From NCBI GenBank assembly GCA_024748595.1, contig CP072944.1:156001-220000 (forward strand): a stretch of 64,000 nucleotides of DNA, read 5' to 3'. This DNA comes from Sodalis sp. Ffu. Its GTDB lineage: Bacteria; Pseudomonadota; Gammaproteobacteria; Enterobacterales; Enterobacteriaceae. Of the stretch, positions 54,245-64,000 are shown piece by piece. The notes beneath the pieces are model-generated. The model was not told the origin of the DNA. It made no database searches and saw only the letters and a program-made list of their open reading frames with translations. Each line of letters begins with the position of its first letter. The stretch's first letter is position 1. The position numbers and the translations under genes were made by a program.

Positions 54245-54313
54245 CTAAAAAATTTGTGTGCAGTAGTAAGGCCTTAGTAGAAACGGAAAACGGCAAAGAG
54301 ATAAATACTTCAT
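54245..54313 (-). CDS. leuL: Probable leu operon leader peptide
   Basis: A 22-codon minus-strand frame from ATG at 54313 to TAG at 54247-54245, read as MKYLSLCRFPFLLRPYYCTQIF. It has four Leu codons (residues 4, 6, 12, 13), compared with four adjacent CUA codons in the E. coli leader (RFTGLLLLN). A neighbouring frame over the same bases reads ALLLHTNFLVR, closer to LLLLNAFIVR, so a one-base shift may have moved part of the Leu run out of frame. Position before the attenuator supports the identity. Whether it still senses leucine is unclear. Confidence 0.5.
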   Translation of the reverse strand: MKYLSLCRFPFLLRPYYCTQIF

Positions 54314-54653
54314 ATAATAGATAGTTAAATATTCTATTCCTACCGCATTAAAAGCAGTATGTCAACAGCTGATGGGCTAGGCTTATTACCTAAAACGAAA
54401 ACACCACTATTGCTACTTGCATAGATATGTTGTAATTAAACTATTATAAGAAATAATATACGGCTTAATGAGTGATAGGCAGTGAATTATAGTTAATATA
54501 AAGTATTATTTAGCTGAATAATTCTAACCGTTTTTAACACAATATTTTTTGTTGTTTGCTTGTGCCATTAACAGGCGTTATCGTTATCTTTACGACAGCA
54601 GGAAATGAGTTCCTCTGTCGGCGTACCTACTACTGTAATCTTGGAGGCAAACC
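54314..54653. other. Divergent promoter region leuL / ilvI
   Basis: About 340 bp, very A+T rich. E. coli has leuO here, and no leuO relic is readable. The region must hold the leu promoter (minus) and the ilvIH promoter (plus). In E. coli the latter is controlled by Lrp. I did not identify specific sites. Confidence 0.45.
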
Positions 54654-56372
54654 ATGGAAATGTTGTCAGGAGCCGAGATGGTGGTCCGGTCGTTAATTGA
54701 TCAGGGGGTGAAGCAAATATTCGGTTATCCCGGCGGGGCTGTATTGGATATTTATGATGCGTTACACACAGTCGGCGGTATCGACCATGTGTTAGTGCGT
54801 CACGAACAGGGTGCGGTGCACATGGCCGACGGCTATGCCCGTGCTACTGGTGAGGTGGGCGTTGTCCTGGTGACTTCTGGTCCTGGAGCTACCAACGCGG
54901 TGACCGGTATTGCCACCGCATATATGGACTCCATTCCATTGGTGGTATTGTCTGGCCAGGTCGCCAGTTCGCTAATTGGTTTTGATGCCTTTCAGGAGTG
55001 TGATATGGTGGGGATTTCCCGCCCGGTGGTAAAACATAGTTTTCTTGTGAAGAAGCCCGAAGATATTCCGTTGGTGTTGAAAAAAGCTTTTTACCTGGCT
55101 GCCAGCGGTCGCCCTGGGCCGGTTGTAATCGATCTGCCAAAGGATATTCTCAGCCCGGTTAATAATATATCTTATTTTTATCCCGAGACAGTGTCTCTGC
55201 GCTCTTATAATCCTACGGTACAGGGGCATAAAGGACAGATTCGTAGGGCGATGGACATGTTAATTGCTGCTGAACGGCCAGTGGTTTATACAGGCGGCGG
55301 CTCTATTACCGCTGTCTGTCATGAAGCACTGCGCCAGCTGGCGGAGCAGCTTAATTTACCAGTGGTTAGTTCACTGATGGGTTTGGGAAGTTTTCCCGGT
55401 AGCCACCGTCAAAGTCTTGGTATGCTCGGTATGCACGGCACCTTTGAAGCTAATATGGCGATGCACAACGCGGATGTGATCTTTGCCATCGGTGTGCGTT
55501 TTGATGATCGCACCACTAATAATTTGGCGAAATACTGCCCGAATGCAACGGTATTGCATGTTGATATTGACCCAACTTCAATCTCCAAAACCGTGCCTGC
55601 CGATATTCCAATTGTTGGAGATGCACGTCAAGTACTTAGTCGGATGCTAGAACGATTGGCGCAGGGAGAGATTACCCTGCCGTTCGATGCATTGCGGTCC
55701 TGGTGGCAGGATATAGAACGGTGGCGTGCCCGGCAGTGCTTGAAGTACGATATTAGCGGGGATAAAATCAAACCTCAGGCAGTGATCGAGACCTTGCATC
55801 GCTTAACGTATGGCAAGGCCTATGTTACCTCGGATGTAGGTCAGCACCAGATGTTTACCGCTTTGTATTATCCGTTTGATGAACCGCGTCGTTGGATTAA
55901 CTCCGGTGGTCTCGGCACTATGGGGTTTGGCTTGCCAGCAGCGCTTGGGGTGAAGATGGCGTTTCCGCAAGAAACGGTGATTTGTATTACTGGCGATGGC
56001 AGTATACAGATGAATATTCAAGAGCTTTCCACTGCGCTGCAGTATGATTTACCGGTGGTGGTGGTCAATCTGAATAATCGCTATCTCGGTATGGTGAAGC
56101 AGTGGCAGGATATGATCTATTCTGGTCGCCACTCCCAGTCTTATATGGCGTCATTGCCTGATTTTGTCAAGTTAGCAGAGGCTTATGGTCATATCGGTAT
56201 CGCCATTGAACGGCCGGGTGAGTTGGAAAATAAACTGGCTGATGCGCTTGCTGTGAAAAATCGTCTGGTGTTCGTGGATGTCATGGTCGACGGCTCGGAA
56301 CATACGTACCCCATGCAAATCTGCGGTGGTGGTATGAATGATATGTGGTTAAGCAAAACGGAGAGGACTTGA
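54654..56372 (+). CDS. ilvI: Acetolactate synthase III catalytic subunit
   Basis: Thiamine-diphosphate enzyme making acetolactate and acetohydroxybutyrate for valine, leucine and isoleucine. The 572 residues (E. coli 574) show [14 protein letters not shown], the cofactor glutamate in [15 protein letters not shown], the FAD domain with [11 protein letters not shown], and the ThDP/metal motif TGDGSIQMN...[16 protein letters not shown] precedes the ATG. It pairs with ilvH. Its ThDP need links it to the thiBPQ importer in this window. Confidence 0.98.
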   Translation: MEMLSGAEMVVRSLIDQGVKQIFGYPGGAVLDIYDALHTVGGIDHVLVRHEQGAVHMADGYARATGEVGVVLVTSGPGATNAVTGIATAYMDSIPLVVLSGQVASSLIGFDAFQECDMVGISRPVVKHSFLVKKPEDIPLVLKKAFYLAASGRPGPVVIDLPKDILSPVNNISYFYPETVSLRSYNPTVQGHKGQIRRAMDMLIAAERPVVYTGGGSITAVCHEALRQLAEQLNLPVVSSLMGLGSFPGSHRQSLGMLGMHGTFEANMAMHNADVIFAIGVRFDDRTTNNLAKYCPNATVLHVDIDPTSISKTVPADIPIVGDARQVLSRMLERLAQGEITLPFDALRSWWQDIERWRARQCLKYDISGDKIKPQAVIETLHRLTYGKAYVTSDVGQHQMFTALYYPFDEPRRWINSGGLGTMGFGLPAALGVKMAFPQETVICITGDGSIQMNIQELSTALQYDLPVVVVNLNNRYLGMVKQWQDMIYSGRHSQSYMASLPDFVKLAEAYGHIGIAIERPGELENKLADALAVKNRLVFVDVMVDGSEHTYPMQICGGGMNDMWLSKTERT

Positions 56373-56376
56373 TCTC

Positions 56377-56865
56377 ATGCGCCATATTTTATCCGTGTTA
56401 CTGGAGAACGAATCTGGTTCTTTGTCCCGGGTTATTGGGCTATTTGCCCAGCGTGGTTATAATATCGAAAGTTTAACTGTGGCTCCTACCGATGATCCGA
56501 CCCTGTCGCGCATGACTATTCATACTGTGAGCGACGAGAAGGTGCTTGAACAGATTGAAAAACAACTGCATAAATTGGTGGACGTCCTGCGGGTTAATGA
56601 ACTAGGGCAGGGGGATGGTAGTCATGTGGAACGGGAGATCATGTTGGTAAAGGTTCAGGCTAGCGGTTTCCAACGTGAAGAAGTAAAACGTTGCGTCGAT
56701 ATTTTTTGCGGCCAGATTGTCGACGTCACGCCTGCTATTTATATTGTACAGATAGCGGGTACTAGCGAAAAACTTGACTCTTTCCTTGCTAATGTACGAG
56801 CCGTAGCGGATATTGTCGAAATCGCTCGTTCTGGCATTGTCGGTCTATCTCGCTGCAGAAAATGA
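56377..56865 (+). CDS. ilvH: Acetolactate synthase III regulatory subunit
   Basis: Small subunit that activates IlvI and confers valine feedback. The 162 residues (E. coli 163) start [20 protein letters not shown], an ACT domain with [20 protein letters not shown], then the C-terminal ALS small-subunit domain ([29 protein letters not shown]). It lies 4 bp after ilvI. Downstream, cra is decayed. Confidence 0.97.
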   Translation: MRHILSVLLENESGSLSRVIGLFAQRGYNIESLTVAPTDDPTLSRMTIHTVSDEKVLEQIEKQLHKLVDVLRVNELGQGDGSHVEREIMLVKVQASGFQREEVKRCVDIFCGQIVDVTPAIYIVQIAGTSEKLDSFLANVRAVADIVEIARSGIVGLSRCRK

Positions 56866-57054
56866 TGATGCGCTAAATTGGTTGTATTTCTATTTTTTTA
56901 GCCTTTTGATAGTGATCATGTTTTTTATGACTGTATGAGCTAGTTTAATATTTTTTCTGATATTTGTATTTATAGTCACATTTTTTAAAATGCGATTATG
57001 GAGAATTAAGTAAGTTTAAAGTTTATTGAGTCAGTATAGTAAGGGGGTTTTATA

Positions 57055-57480
57055 GTGAAATTGGATGAAATCGTGCGACTAAATAATATTTTTCGTACAG
57101 CTGCTATTTATCTCATTAAACGATCAAATGAAGCACACATTGTCAAGGATAAAACTGCAGATAAAGGTCATGGCAATGTTAAGGGAACACTTGCTTCATC
57201 AGCTTGGTTAGCTGATGTTTCTTTACCTGTCAAAAAACAGTTGGATATGTTGTGTTAAATAGCATTTTGCATCAGCAGGTGGGATGCATTATATAACTTG
57301 CGTTATCGCTAGATTATCTATTTTATCAGCGTTGGTAGGTTTGATCCCGTTACTTTAATCAGAATGGTGTGTTTGTATAAGCCGAGGAGATACAAAATAT
57401 TGTCTCAGTAGGAGTATCACGTGTTTCCTGGGAGGTGCATTTGCCTAGCCTGTTTGGGCATGGGGATGCTAGTCGTAATA
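57055..57480 (+). pseudogene. cra: Decayed cra (fruR) catabolite repressor-activator
   Basis: GTG start at 57055, as in E. coli cra, with AAGGGGG upstream. The first residues MKLDEIVRLNNIFRTAAIYL then HIVKDKTADK match the LacI-family HTH [28 protein letters not shown]. Further on, frames contain HQQVGCII for RQVDAII, an exact FYQRW and VFLGGA for VLYLGA, separated by stops and shifts. About 125 bp are missing relative to E. coli. The 3' half is not readable, so the end is approximate. It lies between ilvH and mraZ as expected. Confidence 0.85.
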
Positions 57481-57639
57481 AGTAAATTTAGATGTTAGTA
57501 TGAAGACTTCATACTCGTTTTGCAAGTGTGTCGCCAAGGTTCTCCATATACCTTGGCTGCATCATTTTTTCTTTAATGCGCATTATATCACCATTGATCT
57601 TCTTCATCCCCCGCTGGCCAGGTCAGCGTAATTTGGTAA

Positions 57640-57720
57640 TCTCAGGAGTCGAATAATCGTTTTATTTATGATATGGCTATTTTTTCCTAAGCGCATTATT
57701 GAAGAATTTTGCTAATAGCC
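57640..57720 (+). repeat. Repeat family R2, copy 5
   Basis: TCAGGAGTCGAATAATCG followed by TTTTATTTATGATATGGC. The upstream TCAGGAGT and the core match the copy at 24751-24830. Confidence 0.5.
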
Positions 57721-57909
57721 GACATATTTAAAAATATTATTTAAGTCCATTATGCTGATGCAAGTGAAGTCTGTATCTGAGCAGTATATAAGAGTCTATA
57801 TACCTTGATAGTGTTTGCCGTGTCAGGAGAAAGATTCATTACAATTTAGTGGTGCCTCCTAGTTGGACAATTTTGTTCCTTCATCAATTGTTATGGTTGT
57901 GTAGTACCC

Positions 57910-58051
57910 AACTGTAACGTTAGTAAACCTCATTTAAGTATAGCGTTGTTCTAGCTCGTCCAATTTAATGATTTTAAATTTCTTCTTTGCCATTAAAAGA
58001 TATTTTTCTTAAATGATCTCTCTTTCATGTGTTCTATGTTATTCAACAAGC
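57910..58051 (+). repeat. Repeat family R3, copy 2 (IS5-type terminus)
   Basis: Aligns with 26303-26456: shared GTTGTTSTAGC, TTTGCCATTAAAAG, and the end ATGTTATTCAACAAGCT, close to an IS903-group terminal repeat. Confidence 0.6.
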
Positions 58052-58371
58052 TACGTCATTATATAAAAATTGAGAAATGGTAAATTATTTTGTTGAATTT
58101 TACTTGTTTCATTTACTCGGTAACGTCTGACCTTGACTCTTCGTACAAGGATGTGCTAACTCGAACCTTCTATTATCCGGCAATATTATTTCAATAGGGA
58201 ATATTTTTATTTTTTTAATTTGTGTAGAATAATGTTAAGTTATTTTTAGTTTTTTTAACGTTATTGAATGTTTCTGCCGGAAAGCATTTAGTGGCTTGAC
58301 AATCTTTTTACACCATTCGTACATTCTTTTGAGTGGCATGGATTATAGTTAAGGTTAAAAAAAGGTAATAG

Positions 58372-58818
58372 ATGTATTTTTTTTGTGGCGCACCCTTAAG
58401 GTTAATTGGATAGTAAAAGGCTGGCTTGCTGTGTCGACCTATACATCGGGAAAGCTGCAATGAGGGATCAGAAGGCGTAATGGTTTATAGCATTTAGCTC
58501 CAGTAGTTGAGCATAATGCTTTACCTCTTGCTAATCTGGGAAATTATCATGCAAAATCTATTGTGCCTGTCTAGGCATGAATCCTTCGCATCCTTGGTTT
58601 AGTGTTTGTTACTGAGGTATGCCAGTTAATGTCAGATGAGTGATCCATGCAGAATGTTAATAGCCCTTATTTGCGGTAACATGCTGGTGGCTATCAAAAA
58701 ATTATGCTAGTTGTGCAATTCGAGAGTTGTGGACAAACAGGCATGGTATTAACAAATCAATGATAACGTCGACGATGAGTTATTGTCAGAGTTGATGGTC
58801 TTCGGCCGGATGCGATAA
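58372..58818 (+). pseudogene. mraZ: Decayed mraZ (dcw cluster transcriptional regulator)
   Basis: Directly upstream of rsmH, as in E. coli. With a few shifts it reads along the whole MraZ protein: FCGAPLRLIG, two stops, KAGL (E. coli MFRGATLVNLDSKGRL), LAVSTYTSGKL (LSVPTRYREQL), LYLLLIWEII (LLYPLPEWEII), MQNLLCLSRHESF (EQKLSRLSSMNPV), CQMSDPCRMLIA (CQMDGAGRLLIA), MLVVQF (MLVGQF) and INDNVDDELLSEL. Many in-frame stops show it is dead. Loss removes the AbrB-like autorepressor of the cluster. Confidence 0.92.
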
Positions 58819-58833
58819 CTTATAGCTATAGTC

Positions 58834-59781
58834 ATGTCAAAAAAATATCAACATACCAGCGTTTTGCTGCATGAAGCAGTAAGAGTATTGAACATACGTC
58901 CTGACGGCATCTATCTTGACGGAACTTTCGGACGCGGTGGGCATTCGCGATTGATTTTATCTCAGCTAGGAGAACGGGGACAGTTGCTGGCAATCGATCG
59001 CGATCCTGCAGCTATTGAGGCAGCAATGGCCATCGAAGATCCGCGTTTTACTATTATTCACGGGCCGTTTTCTTTCCTGGAGAAGTATATGGTTGACCGA
59101 AATCTATTGGGTCGGGTTGATGGCATTTTACTGGATCTTGGTGTCTCGTCACCGCAGCTGGACAATCCTGAACGTGGTTTTTCGTTTATGCGTGATGGGC
59201 CGCTGGATATGCGCATGGATACTACTTGTGGGCAGTCCGCTGCTGAGTGGTTGGCGAAGACCTCGGCAGAAGATATCTCTTTTGTATTGAAGACCTTTGG
59301 TGAAGAGCGGTTCTCTAAACGTATTGCCCAGTTCATCGTAGAGCAGAATCGTCAGCAGCCGATGCAGCGTACTCACGAATTGGCGGCGCTGATTGCCCGT
59401 GCTATCCCGTTTTGTGATAAGCATAAGCATCCTGCAACACGTAGCTTTCAGGCAATTCGGATTTATATCAACAGAGAACTGGAAGAGATAAAACAGGTGC
59501 TGAAAGGCACATTGGCAGTACTGGCTCCCAGAGGCAGATTATCAGTGATAAGCTTTCATTCTCTGGAAGATCGATTAGTGAAAAGTTTTATCCGTCATTA
59601 TAGCAGTGTGTCACAGGTCCCGGCTACTTTGCCGCTTACGGAAATGCAGATTGCTTTTCTGAATCAGGATCAGTGTCAACTAAAAGCTCTGGGAAAACTA
59701 CAGCCGTCAGAACGGGAAATCAACGATAACAAGCGGGCGCGCAGTTCAGTGCTGCGCTTTGCCGAGAAGTTACCGTCATGA
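58834..59781 (+). CDS. rsmH: 16S rRNA m4C1402 methyltransferase RsmH
   Basis: Also called MraW. It methylates N4 of C1402 in 16S rRNA. The 315 residues (E. coli 313) start [20 protein letters not shown], with SAM motif [52 protein letters not shown] and the late [14 protein letters not shown]. The stop overlaps the ftsL start (ATGA). It is the first intact gene of the dcw cluster, following the dead mraZ. Confidence 0.98.
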   Translation: MSKKYQHTSVLLHEAVRVLNIRPDGIYLDGTFGRGGHSRLILSQLGERGQLLAIDRDPAAIEAAMAIEDPRFTIIHGPFSFLEKYMVDRNLLGRVDGILLDLGVSSPQLDNPERGFSFMRDGPLDMRMDTTCGQSAAEWLAKTSAEDISFVLKTFGEERFSKRIAQFIVEQNRQQPMQRTHELAALIARAIPFCDKHKHPATRSFQAIRIYINRELEEIKQVLKGTLAVLAPRGRLSVISFHSLEDRLVKSFIRHYSSVSQVPATLPLTEMQIAFLNQDQCQLKALGKLQPSEREINDNKRARSSVLRFAEKLPS

Positions 59782-60098
59782 TTGGCAACGAACGCCACGG
59801 CTTGATTGGTATCATTAGTAATGATTTGTTGAGCCATGGAAAGTTGCCATTGATTCTGCTGTTAGCGGTGCTGGTATCGGCGGTTTTGGTGGTAGTCACA
59901 ACTCACCAGGCTCGTTGGCGCACCGCTGAGCGTGAACAAATGATATTGGAGAATGATGCGCTAGATATCGAGTGGCGCAACCTGATTCTTGAGGAGAACT
60001 CGCTGGGTGATCATAGCCGAGTTGAACGCATTGCTTCCGAAAAACTGCAAATGCAGCATGTGGATCCATCGCAAGAAAATATTGTGGTTCAACCGTAA
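59778..60098 (+). CDS. ftsL: Cell division protein FtsL
   Basis: Bitopic divisome protein that forms a complex with FtsB and FtsQ and activates FtsWI. The 106 residues (E. coli 121) comprise a short cytoplasmic part, one membrane helix ([20 protein letters not shown]), then a periplasmic coiled-coil-like segment with [18 protein letters not shown] and the conserved [17 protein letters not shown]. It overlaps rsmH by 4 bases and lies 20 bp before ftsI. It is shorter mainly at the N-terminus. Confidence 0.96.
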   Translation: MIGNERHGLIGIISNDLLSHGKLPLILLLAVLVSAVLVVVTTHQARWRTAEREQMILENDALDIEWRNLILEENSLGDHSRVERIASEKLQMQHVDPSQENIVVQP

Positions 60099-60118
60099 AA
60101 GTTAGGGATTCACTCGTA

Positions 60119-61864
60119 ATGAAAGCCACTCGCGTTATGAAACTGAAACGCCAGGAGATTCAGACTAGCTTTGTCAGCTGGCGTTTTACTTTTTTGTGTG
60201 GCTGTATCCTGCTAACTTTGCTGGTTCTGATGCTGCGGATGGCTTATCTGCAAGTAATCAATCCCGATCAACTGGTGCGAGAAGGCGATATGCGTTCGCT
60301 GCGGGTGCAGCAAGTGCTCACCGCCCGCGGAATGATAAGTGATCGTGTTGGACGCCCGTTGGCAGTCAGCGTGCCTGTCAATGCCGTTTGGGCAGATCCA
60401 CAAGCACTCAATGATCATGGTGGCATGACGATCATCGATAGTCGCTGGAATGCGCTCGCTGATGCGCTCTCTATTCCTCTCTACCAGCTTTCTTCGCGCA
60501 TTAATGCGAATCCTAAAGGGCGTTTTGTTTATTTGGCTCGTCAGGTGAATCCTGTTATAGGTGATTATATTCATAAGCTTAAATTGCCCGGTATTTACCT
60601 GCGCGAGGAGTCGCGCCGCTACTATCCTGCGGGTCAGGTGACCGCTCATCTTATCGGTATAACCAATATCGATAGCCAGGGTATTGAGGGTATAGAGATG
60701 AGCTTTGATCGCTGGCTGACTGGTCAGCCTGGTGTACGCACGGTGCGCAAGGATCGCTTTGGCCGAATAATTGAGGACATCTCTTCGGTAGAAAGGCAGG
60801 CGGCGAATAATTTAGCGCTGAGCATCGATGAGCGATTGCAGGCGTTAGTTTACCGTGAATTGCACAATGCGGTGGCATTTAATAAATCGGAGTCAGGTAT
60901 TGCTGTATTGGTAGATGTCAATACCGGCGAAGTGCTGGCCATGGCCAATAGTCCTTCTTATAATCCAAATAATTTGACCGATACCACTATAGATGCGATG
61001 CGTAACCGTGCAATTACTGATGTTTTCGAGCCAGGATCGACAGTCAAGCCGATGGTGGTGATGACCGCGCTACAGCGTGGGGTGGTAAAAAAGAACAGCG
61101 TGCTTAATACGATGCCCTACATGATTAACGGCCATCAGATTAAAGATGTGGCTCGTTATAATGAATTGACACTCACCGAAGTTTTGCAAAAGTCGAGCAA
61201 TGTTGGCGTTTCCAAGCTTGCTTTAGCAATGCCGTCTTCGGCGTTGGTAGATGCTTACTCGTGTTTTGGGCTAGACAAATCAACTAATTTGGGGTTGGTT
61301 GGAGAAAGCAGTGGCTTATTTCCTCATAAACAACGGTGGTCCGACATGGAGAGGGCTGCCTTCTCTTACGGCTATGGATTGATGGTAACGCCATTACAAT
61401 TAGCTCAGGTTTACACTATTATCGGCAGTATGGGTGTGCGGCGCCCGCTTTCTATCACCCGGATCGATTCACCAGTCCCTGGGGAGCGAATATTTCAGGA
61501 ATCGTTGGTGCGCACGGTGGTCAATATGATGGAAAGTGTGGCGTTGCCTGGCGGAGGAGGGACCAAGGCGGCTATCAAAGGATACCGTATTGCCATCAAA
61601 ACTGGTACTGCTAAAAAAGTTGGCCCGGATGGCAAATATATCAATAAATACGTTGCCTATACCGCGGGTGTAGCTCCCGCCAGCAATCCTCGATTCGCTT
61701 TGGTTGTGGTTATCAATGATCCGCAGGGTGAAAAATATTATGGTGGGGCAGTATCTGCGCCGGTGTTTGGCGCCATCATGGGTGGTGTACTACGCACGAT
61801 GAATGTGGAACCTGATGCGTTGATACGAACCGGTGAAAAGAATGATTTAGTTAATAATCGATGA
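60119..61864 (+). CDS. ftsI: Peptidoglycan D,D-transpeptidase FtsI (PBP3)
   Basis: Septal transpeptidase. The 581 residues (E. coli 588) have an N-terminal membrane helix ([20 protein letters not shown]), a pedestal domain (DPMR-like [32 protein letters not shown]) and the catalytic domain with SxxK in [10 protein letters not shown], SxN in KSSNVGVSK and KTGT in [11 protein letters not shown]. All three active-site motifs are intact. It overlaps murE by 4 bases (ATGA). Its presence, with murE/murF, argues for septal peptidoglycan synthesis. Confidence 0.98.
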   Translation: MKATRVMKLKRQEIQTSFVSWRFTFLCGCILLTLLVLMLRMAYLQVINPDQLVREGDMRSLRVQQVLTARGMISDRVGRPLAVSVPVNAVWADPQALNDHGGMTIIDSRWNALADALSIPLYQLSSRINANPKGRFVYLARQVNPVIGDYIHKLKLPGIYLREESRRYYPAGQVTAHLIGITNIDSQGIEGIEMSFDRWLTGQPGVRTVRKDRFGRIIEDISSVERQAANNLALSIDERLQALVYRELHNAVAFNKSESGIAVLVDVNTGEVLAMANSPSYNPNNLTDTTIDAMRNRAITDVFEPGSTVKPMVVMTALQRGVVKKNSVLNTMPYMINGHQIKDVARYNELTLTEVLQKSSNVGVSKLALAMPSSALVDAYSCFGLDKSTNLGLVGESSGLFPHKQRWSDMERAAFSYGYGLMVTPLQLAQVYTIIGSMGVRRPLSITRIDSPVPGERIFQESLVRTVVNMMESVALPGGGGTKAAIKGYRIAIKTGTAKKVGPDGKYINKYVAYTAGVAPASNPRFALVVVINDPQGEKYYGGAVSAPVFGAIMGGVLRTMNVEPDALIRTGEKNDLVNNR

Positions 61865-63363
61865 ATAGGTATCAAGTGGCCGATCGTAATTTGCGTGAAT
61901 TGCTCGCTCCATGGGTGCCAGCAGCACCTATGCGTATGCTGAAAAAGATGACGTTGGACAGCCGCAATGCGGCGTCGGGAGATTTGTTTGTGGCTATTGT
62001 TGGCCATCAGACGGATGGACGTCGTTATATTTCCCAGGCGATTGCGCGTGGCGTTGTCGCTGTCTTGGCGGAAGCGGGGGAGGAAGCACGTGACGGTGAT
62101 GTTCGCGAATTACATGGTGTGCCGGTCATTTATTTGAGTCAGCTAAATCAGCGTCTTTCGGCATTGGCGGGGCGTTTTTATCAGCAACCGTCACACTCGA
62201 TGCGCTTAATTGGTGTTACTGGCACTAATGGTAAAACCACTACCATTCATTTGTTAGCCCAATGGGTGTATCTACTATCTGAGATGAGCGCAGTAATGGG
62301 GACTGTGGGTTATGGAATATTTGGTCATATTCATCCGGCCGGTAATACCACTGGTTCAGCTATCGAAATTCAGCAGCAGCTGGCGCAGTTACTGCGAAAG
62401 GGGGTCACTTTTAGCGCCATGGAAGTATCATCCCATGGGTTGGTGCAGCATCGAGTCAGCGATTTACATTTTGCCGCTGCGGTGTTTACTAATCTAAGCC
62501 GCGATCATTTGGATTATCACGGTGATATGGTGCGGTATGAAGCGGCTAAATGGCAACTATTCAGCGCGTTAAGTGTAGGGCAGTACATTATCAATGCCGA
62601 TGACGCTACCGGTAGGCGCTGGTTATCCCGCTTGCCGCAGGCGGTAGTAGTAACTATGTCTGGTACTTTACCGCAAGGTAGGTATGGAAGTTGGTTGCGT
62701 GCGAATGCGGTGCGTTACCATGCCCGTGGTGCATACATTTCTTTCAATTCCAGCTGGGGGGAAGGGCTGATGCATAGCCAGCTGATAGGGAAATTCAACG
62801 TTAATAATTTGTTGCTGGCGCTCGTTACATTATTGGCGCTGGGTTATCCGTTGCGGTCTCTTTTGGCCACCGTTGGTCAGCTACAATCAGTATGTGGCCG
62901 TATGGAAGTGTTCCATGCCGCTGATTGCCCTACAGTAGTGGTGGATTATGCTCATACCCCTGATGCGCTGGAAAAGGCGCTGTTGGCATTAAGGATGCAT
63001 TGTCACGGTAAACTGTGGTGCATTTTTGGTTGTGGTGGCGATCGCGATAAAGGCAAACGTCCATTGATGGGTGCTATTGCTGAACGATATGCCGATCGAC
63101 TGATCCTTACCGATGATAACCCGCGTAGCGAAGCATCGCAAGACATAATCAATGAGATCAAAAGCGGCTTGCTGGATGCTAGCAGTTCCTTGGTGATTCC
63201 CAGACGGGATGAAGCGGTGGCTAGTGCGATCTTGCAGGCTGCCCAGGAGGATATGGTGCTAGTGGCCGGGAAAGGCCATGAAGACTATCAAATTATCTGC
63301 CAGAAGCGGCTGGATTATTCGGATCGCACTACTGTGGCGCGCTTGCTGAAGGTGCGGGTATGA
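61861..63363 (+). CDS. murE: UDP-MurNAc-tripeptide synthetase (meso-DAP adding)
   Basis: Adds meso-diaminopimelate to UDP-MurNAc-L-Ala-D-Glu. The 500 residues (E. coli 495) have an N-terminal UDP-binding domain (LTLDSR-like [17 protein letters not shown]), the P-loop [53 protein letters not shown] and the DAP-recognition motif DDNPRSE. Starts in the ATGA overlap with ftsI and ends in an ATGA overlap with murF. Its substrate depends on the DapB pathway, also in this window. Confidence 0.98.
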   Translation: MNRYQVADRNLRELLAPWVPAAPMRMLKKMTLDSRNAASGDLFVAIVGHQTDGRRYISQAIARGVVAVLAEAGEEARDGDVRELHGVPVIYLSQLNQRLSALAGRFYQQPSHSMRLIGVTGTNGKTTTIHLLAQWVYLLSEMSAVMGTVGYGIFGHIHPAGNTTGSAIEIQQQLAQLLRKGVTFSAMEVSSHGLVQHRVSDLHFAAAVFTNLSRDHLDYHGDMVRYEAAKWQLFSALSVGQYIINADDATGRRWLSRLPQAVVVTMSGTLPQGRYGSWLRANAVRYHARGAYISFNSSWGEGLMHSQLIGKFNVNNLLLALVTLLALGYPLRSLLATVGQLQSVCGRMEVFHAADCPTVVVDYAHTPDALEKALLALRMHCHGKLWCIFGCGGDRDKGKRPLMGAIAERYADRLILTDDNPRSEASQDIINEIKSGLLDASSSLVIPRRDEAVASAILQAAQEDMVLVAGKGHEDYQIICQKRLDYSDRTTVARLLKVRV

Positions 63364-64000
63364 TCCCCTTTAGCCTTCGTGATATTGCGCCGGTTCTTAA
63401 TGCTGAATGGGTAGGAACAGATCAGACTATCCGAATGGTAACTACCGATTCACGTTCTATTGGCGAACAGTGTTTGTTTGTCGCTTTAGAGGGTGTTCGG
63501 GTTGATGCGCATGATTTAGCAAGCCAGGCGGTTGCTTCTGGCGCCAAGGCGTTATTGGTCAATCGGCAGCTGCCACTGAATACGTCGCAGTTAGTGATTA
63601 ACGATACCCGCCGTGCATTGGGACAGTTGGGCGCCTGGGTGCGTCAGCAGGTACCGGTGCGGGTCATAGCACTTACCGGTTCGTCCGGTAAGACTTCGGT
63701 GAAAGAGATGACTGCTGCCATCCTGCGTCAGTGTGGTCGGGTATTGGCGACGCCTGGTAATTTTAATAATGATATTGGTGTACCGTTGACGTTGCTGCGT
63801 TTGACGCATCAGGATGATTTTGCGGTGATTGAGTTGGGCGCTAATCACCCTGGTGAAATTGCTTGGATCACCGGTTTGGTGCGTCCTGACACTGCGTTGG
63901 TGAACAATATTTCTGTTGCGCATCTAGCTGGTTTTGGCTCTTTAGCGGGCGTGGCGCAGGCTAAGGGTGAAATTTTTACCGGCCTACCGGTTAATGGTCG
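63360..64000 (+). CDS. murF: UDP-MurNAc-pentapeptide synthetase (5' part)
   Basis: Adds D-Ala-D-Ala to complete the muropeptide precursor. ATG at 63360 overlaps the murE stop. About 213 codons are visible before the window ends: [38 protein letters not shown], the P-loop [47 protein letters not shown] and [13 protein letters not shown]. All align with E. coli MurF without a break. The remainder lies outside the window. Confidence 0.97.
   Translation, partial: MIPFSLRDIAPVLNAEWVGTDQTIRMVTTDSRSIGEQCLFVALEGVRVDAHDLASQAVASGAKALLVNRQLPLNTSQLVINDTRRALGQLGAWVRQQVPVRVIALTGSSGKTSVKEMTAAILRQCGRVLATPGNFNNDIGVPLTLLRLTHQDDFAVIELGANHPGEIAWITGLVRPDTALVNNISVAHLAGFGSLAGVAQAKGEIFTGLPVNG

Larger units (their letters stand above)
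57481..58371. other. Gap between cra and mraZ relics
   Basis: About 890 bp, probably including an unreadable cra 3' end. It carries an R2 copy (about 57640-57720) and an R3 IS5-type terminus (57910-58051). Otherwise it is A+T-rich DNA without visible genes. Confidence 0.5.

Noticed and set aside
54133-54324. 63-codon plus-strand frame opposite the leu leader and attenuator
   Set aside because: It is the complement of the attenuator region. Its residues reflect the hairpin, not a protein.

Overview
The window reads as a chromosome segment of a gammaproteobacterium of the Enterobacterales with a shrinking genome, most likely an insect endosymbiont. The intact proteins align from memory end to end with Escherichia coli homologues, often to the residue in length. 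They sit in much more A+T-rich non-coding DNA full of decayed genes and insertion-sequence debris. The mix of intact amino-acid operons, lost regulators, long gene-free gaps and IS5-type remnants fits a fairly recent host-restricted lineage, such as a Sodalis-allied symbiont. The exact organism cannot be fixed by reading alone.

Layout. 1-2.1 kb: csrA, a 1.4 kb repeat-bearing gap, then tRNA-Ser(GCU) and tRNA-Arg(ACG). 2.6-6.1 kb (minus): rplS-trmD-rimM-rpsP and ffh. 7-8.5 kb: lpd alone. 8.5-16.5 kb (minus): dapB, ispH, a dead fkpB, lspA-ileS, ribF. 17.6 kb: rpsT with a TTG start. 18.5-21.7 kb (minus): dnaJ and dnaK with a sigma-32-type promoter. 21.7-26.8 kb: mostly decayed DNA with two IS5-family transposase relics and a frameshifted trpR. 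26.8-31.5 kb: thrABC. 32.5-36.9 kb: carAB. 37.0 kb: folA. 37.6-44.3 kb (minus): lptD-surA-pdxA-rsmA-(dead apaG)-apaH. 45.1-48.7 kb (minus): a TPP-riboswitch-led thiBPQ operon. 49.4-54.3 kb (minus): leuABCD with leader and attenuator. 54.7-56.9 kb: ilvIH. 57.1-58.8 kb: dead cra and dead mraZ. 58.8-64 kb: the dcw cluster rsmH-ftsL-ftsI-murE-murF, with murF cut by the window edge.

The retained functions fit together. Threonine (thrABC), leucine (leuABCD), branched-chain precursors (ilvIH), lysine/DAP (dapB) and carbamoyl phosphate (carAB) suggest amino-acid provisioning. lptD, surA, lspA, the dcw genes and dapB/murE keep an envelope with peptidoglycan and LPS. thiBPQ imports thiamine, which fits cofactor dependence, since lpd and ilvI serve thiamine-diphosphate-dependent chemistry. 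Losses fall on regulators and accessory factors (trpR, cra, mraZ, apaG, fkpB), while the leu attenuator, the thi riboswitch and the heat-shock promoter are still recognisable.

Relative to E. coli, the block dnaK...dapB is inverted and trpR-thrABC lies between it and carAB. Two nested inversions explain this, and IS5-family relics lie at both junctions. I found no convincing new defence, secretion or biosynthetic system. The most unusual material is the non-coding part: three dispersed repeat families, an element with ~92-bp inverted ends, and a set of fresh-looking 16-25 bp tandem duplications.
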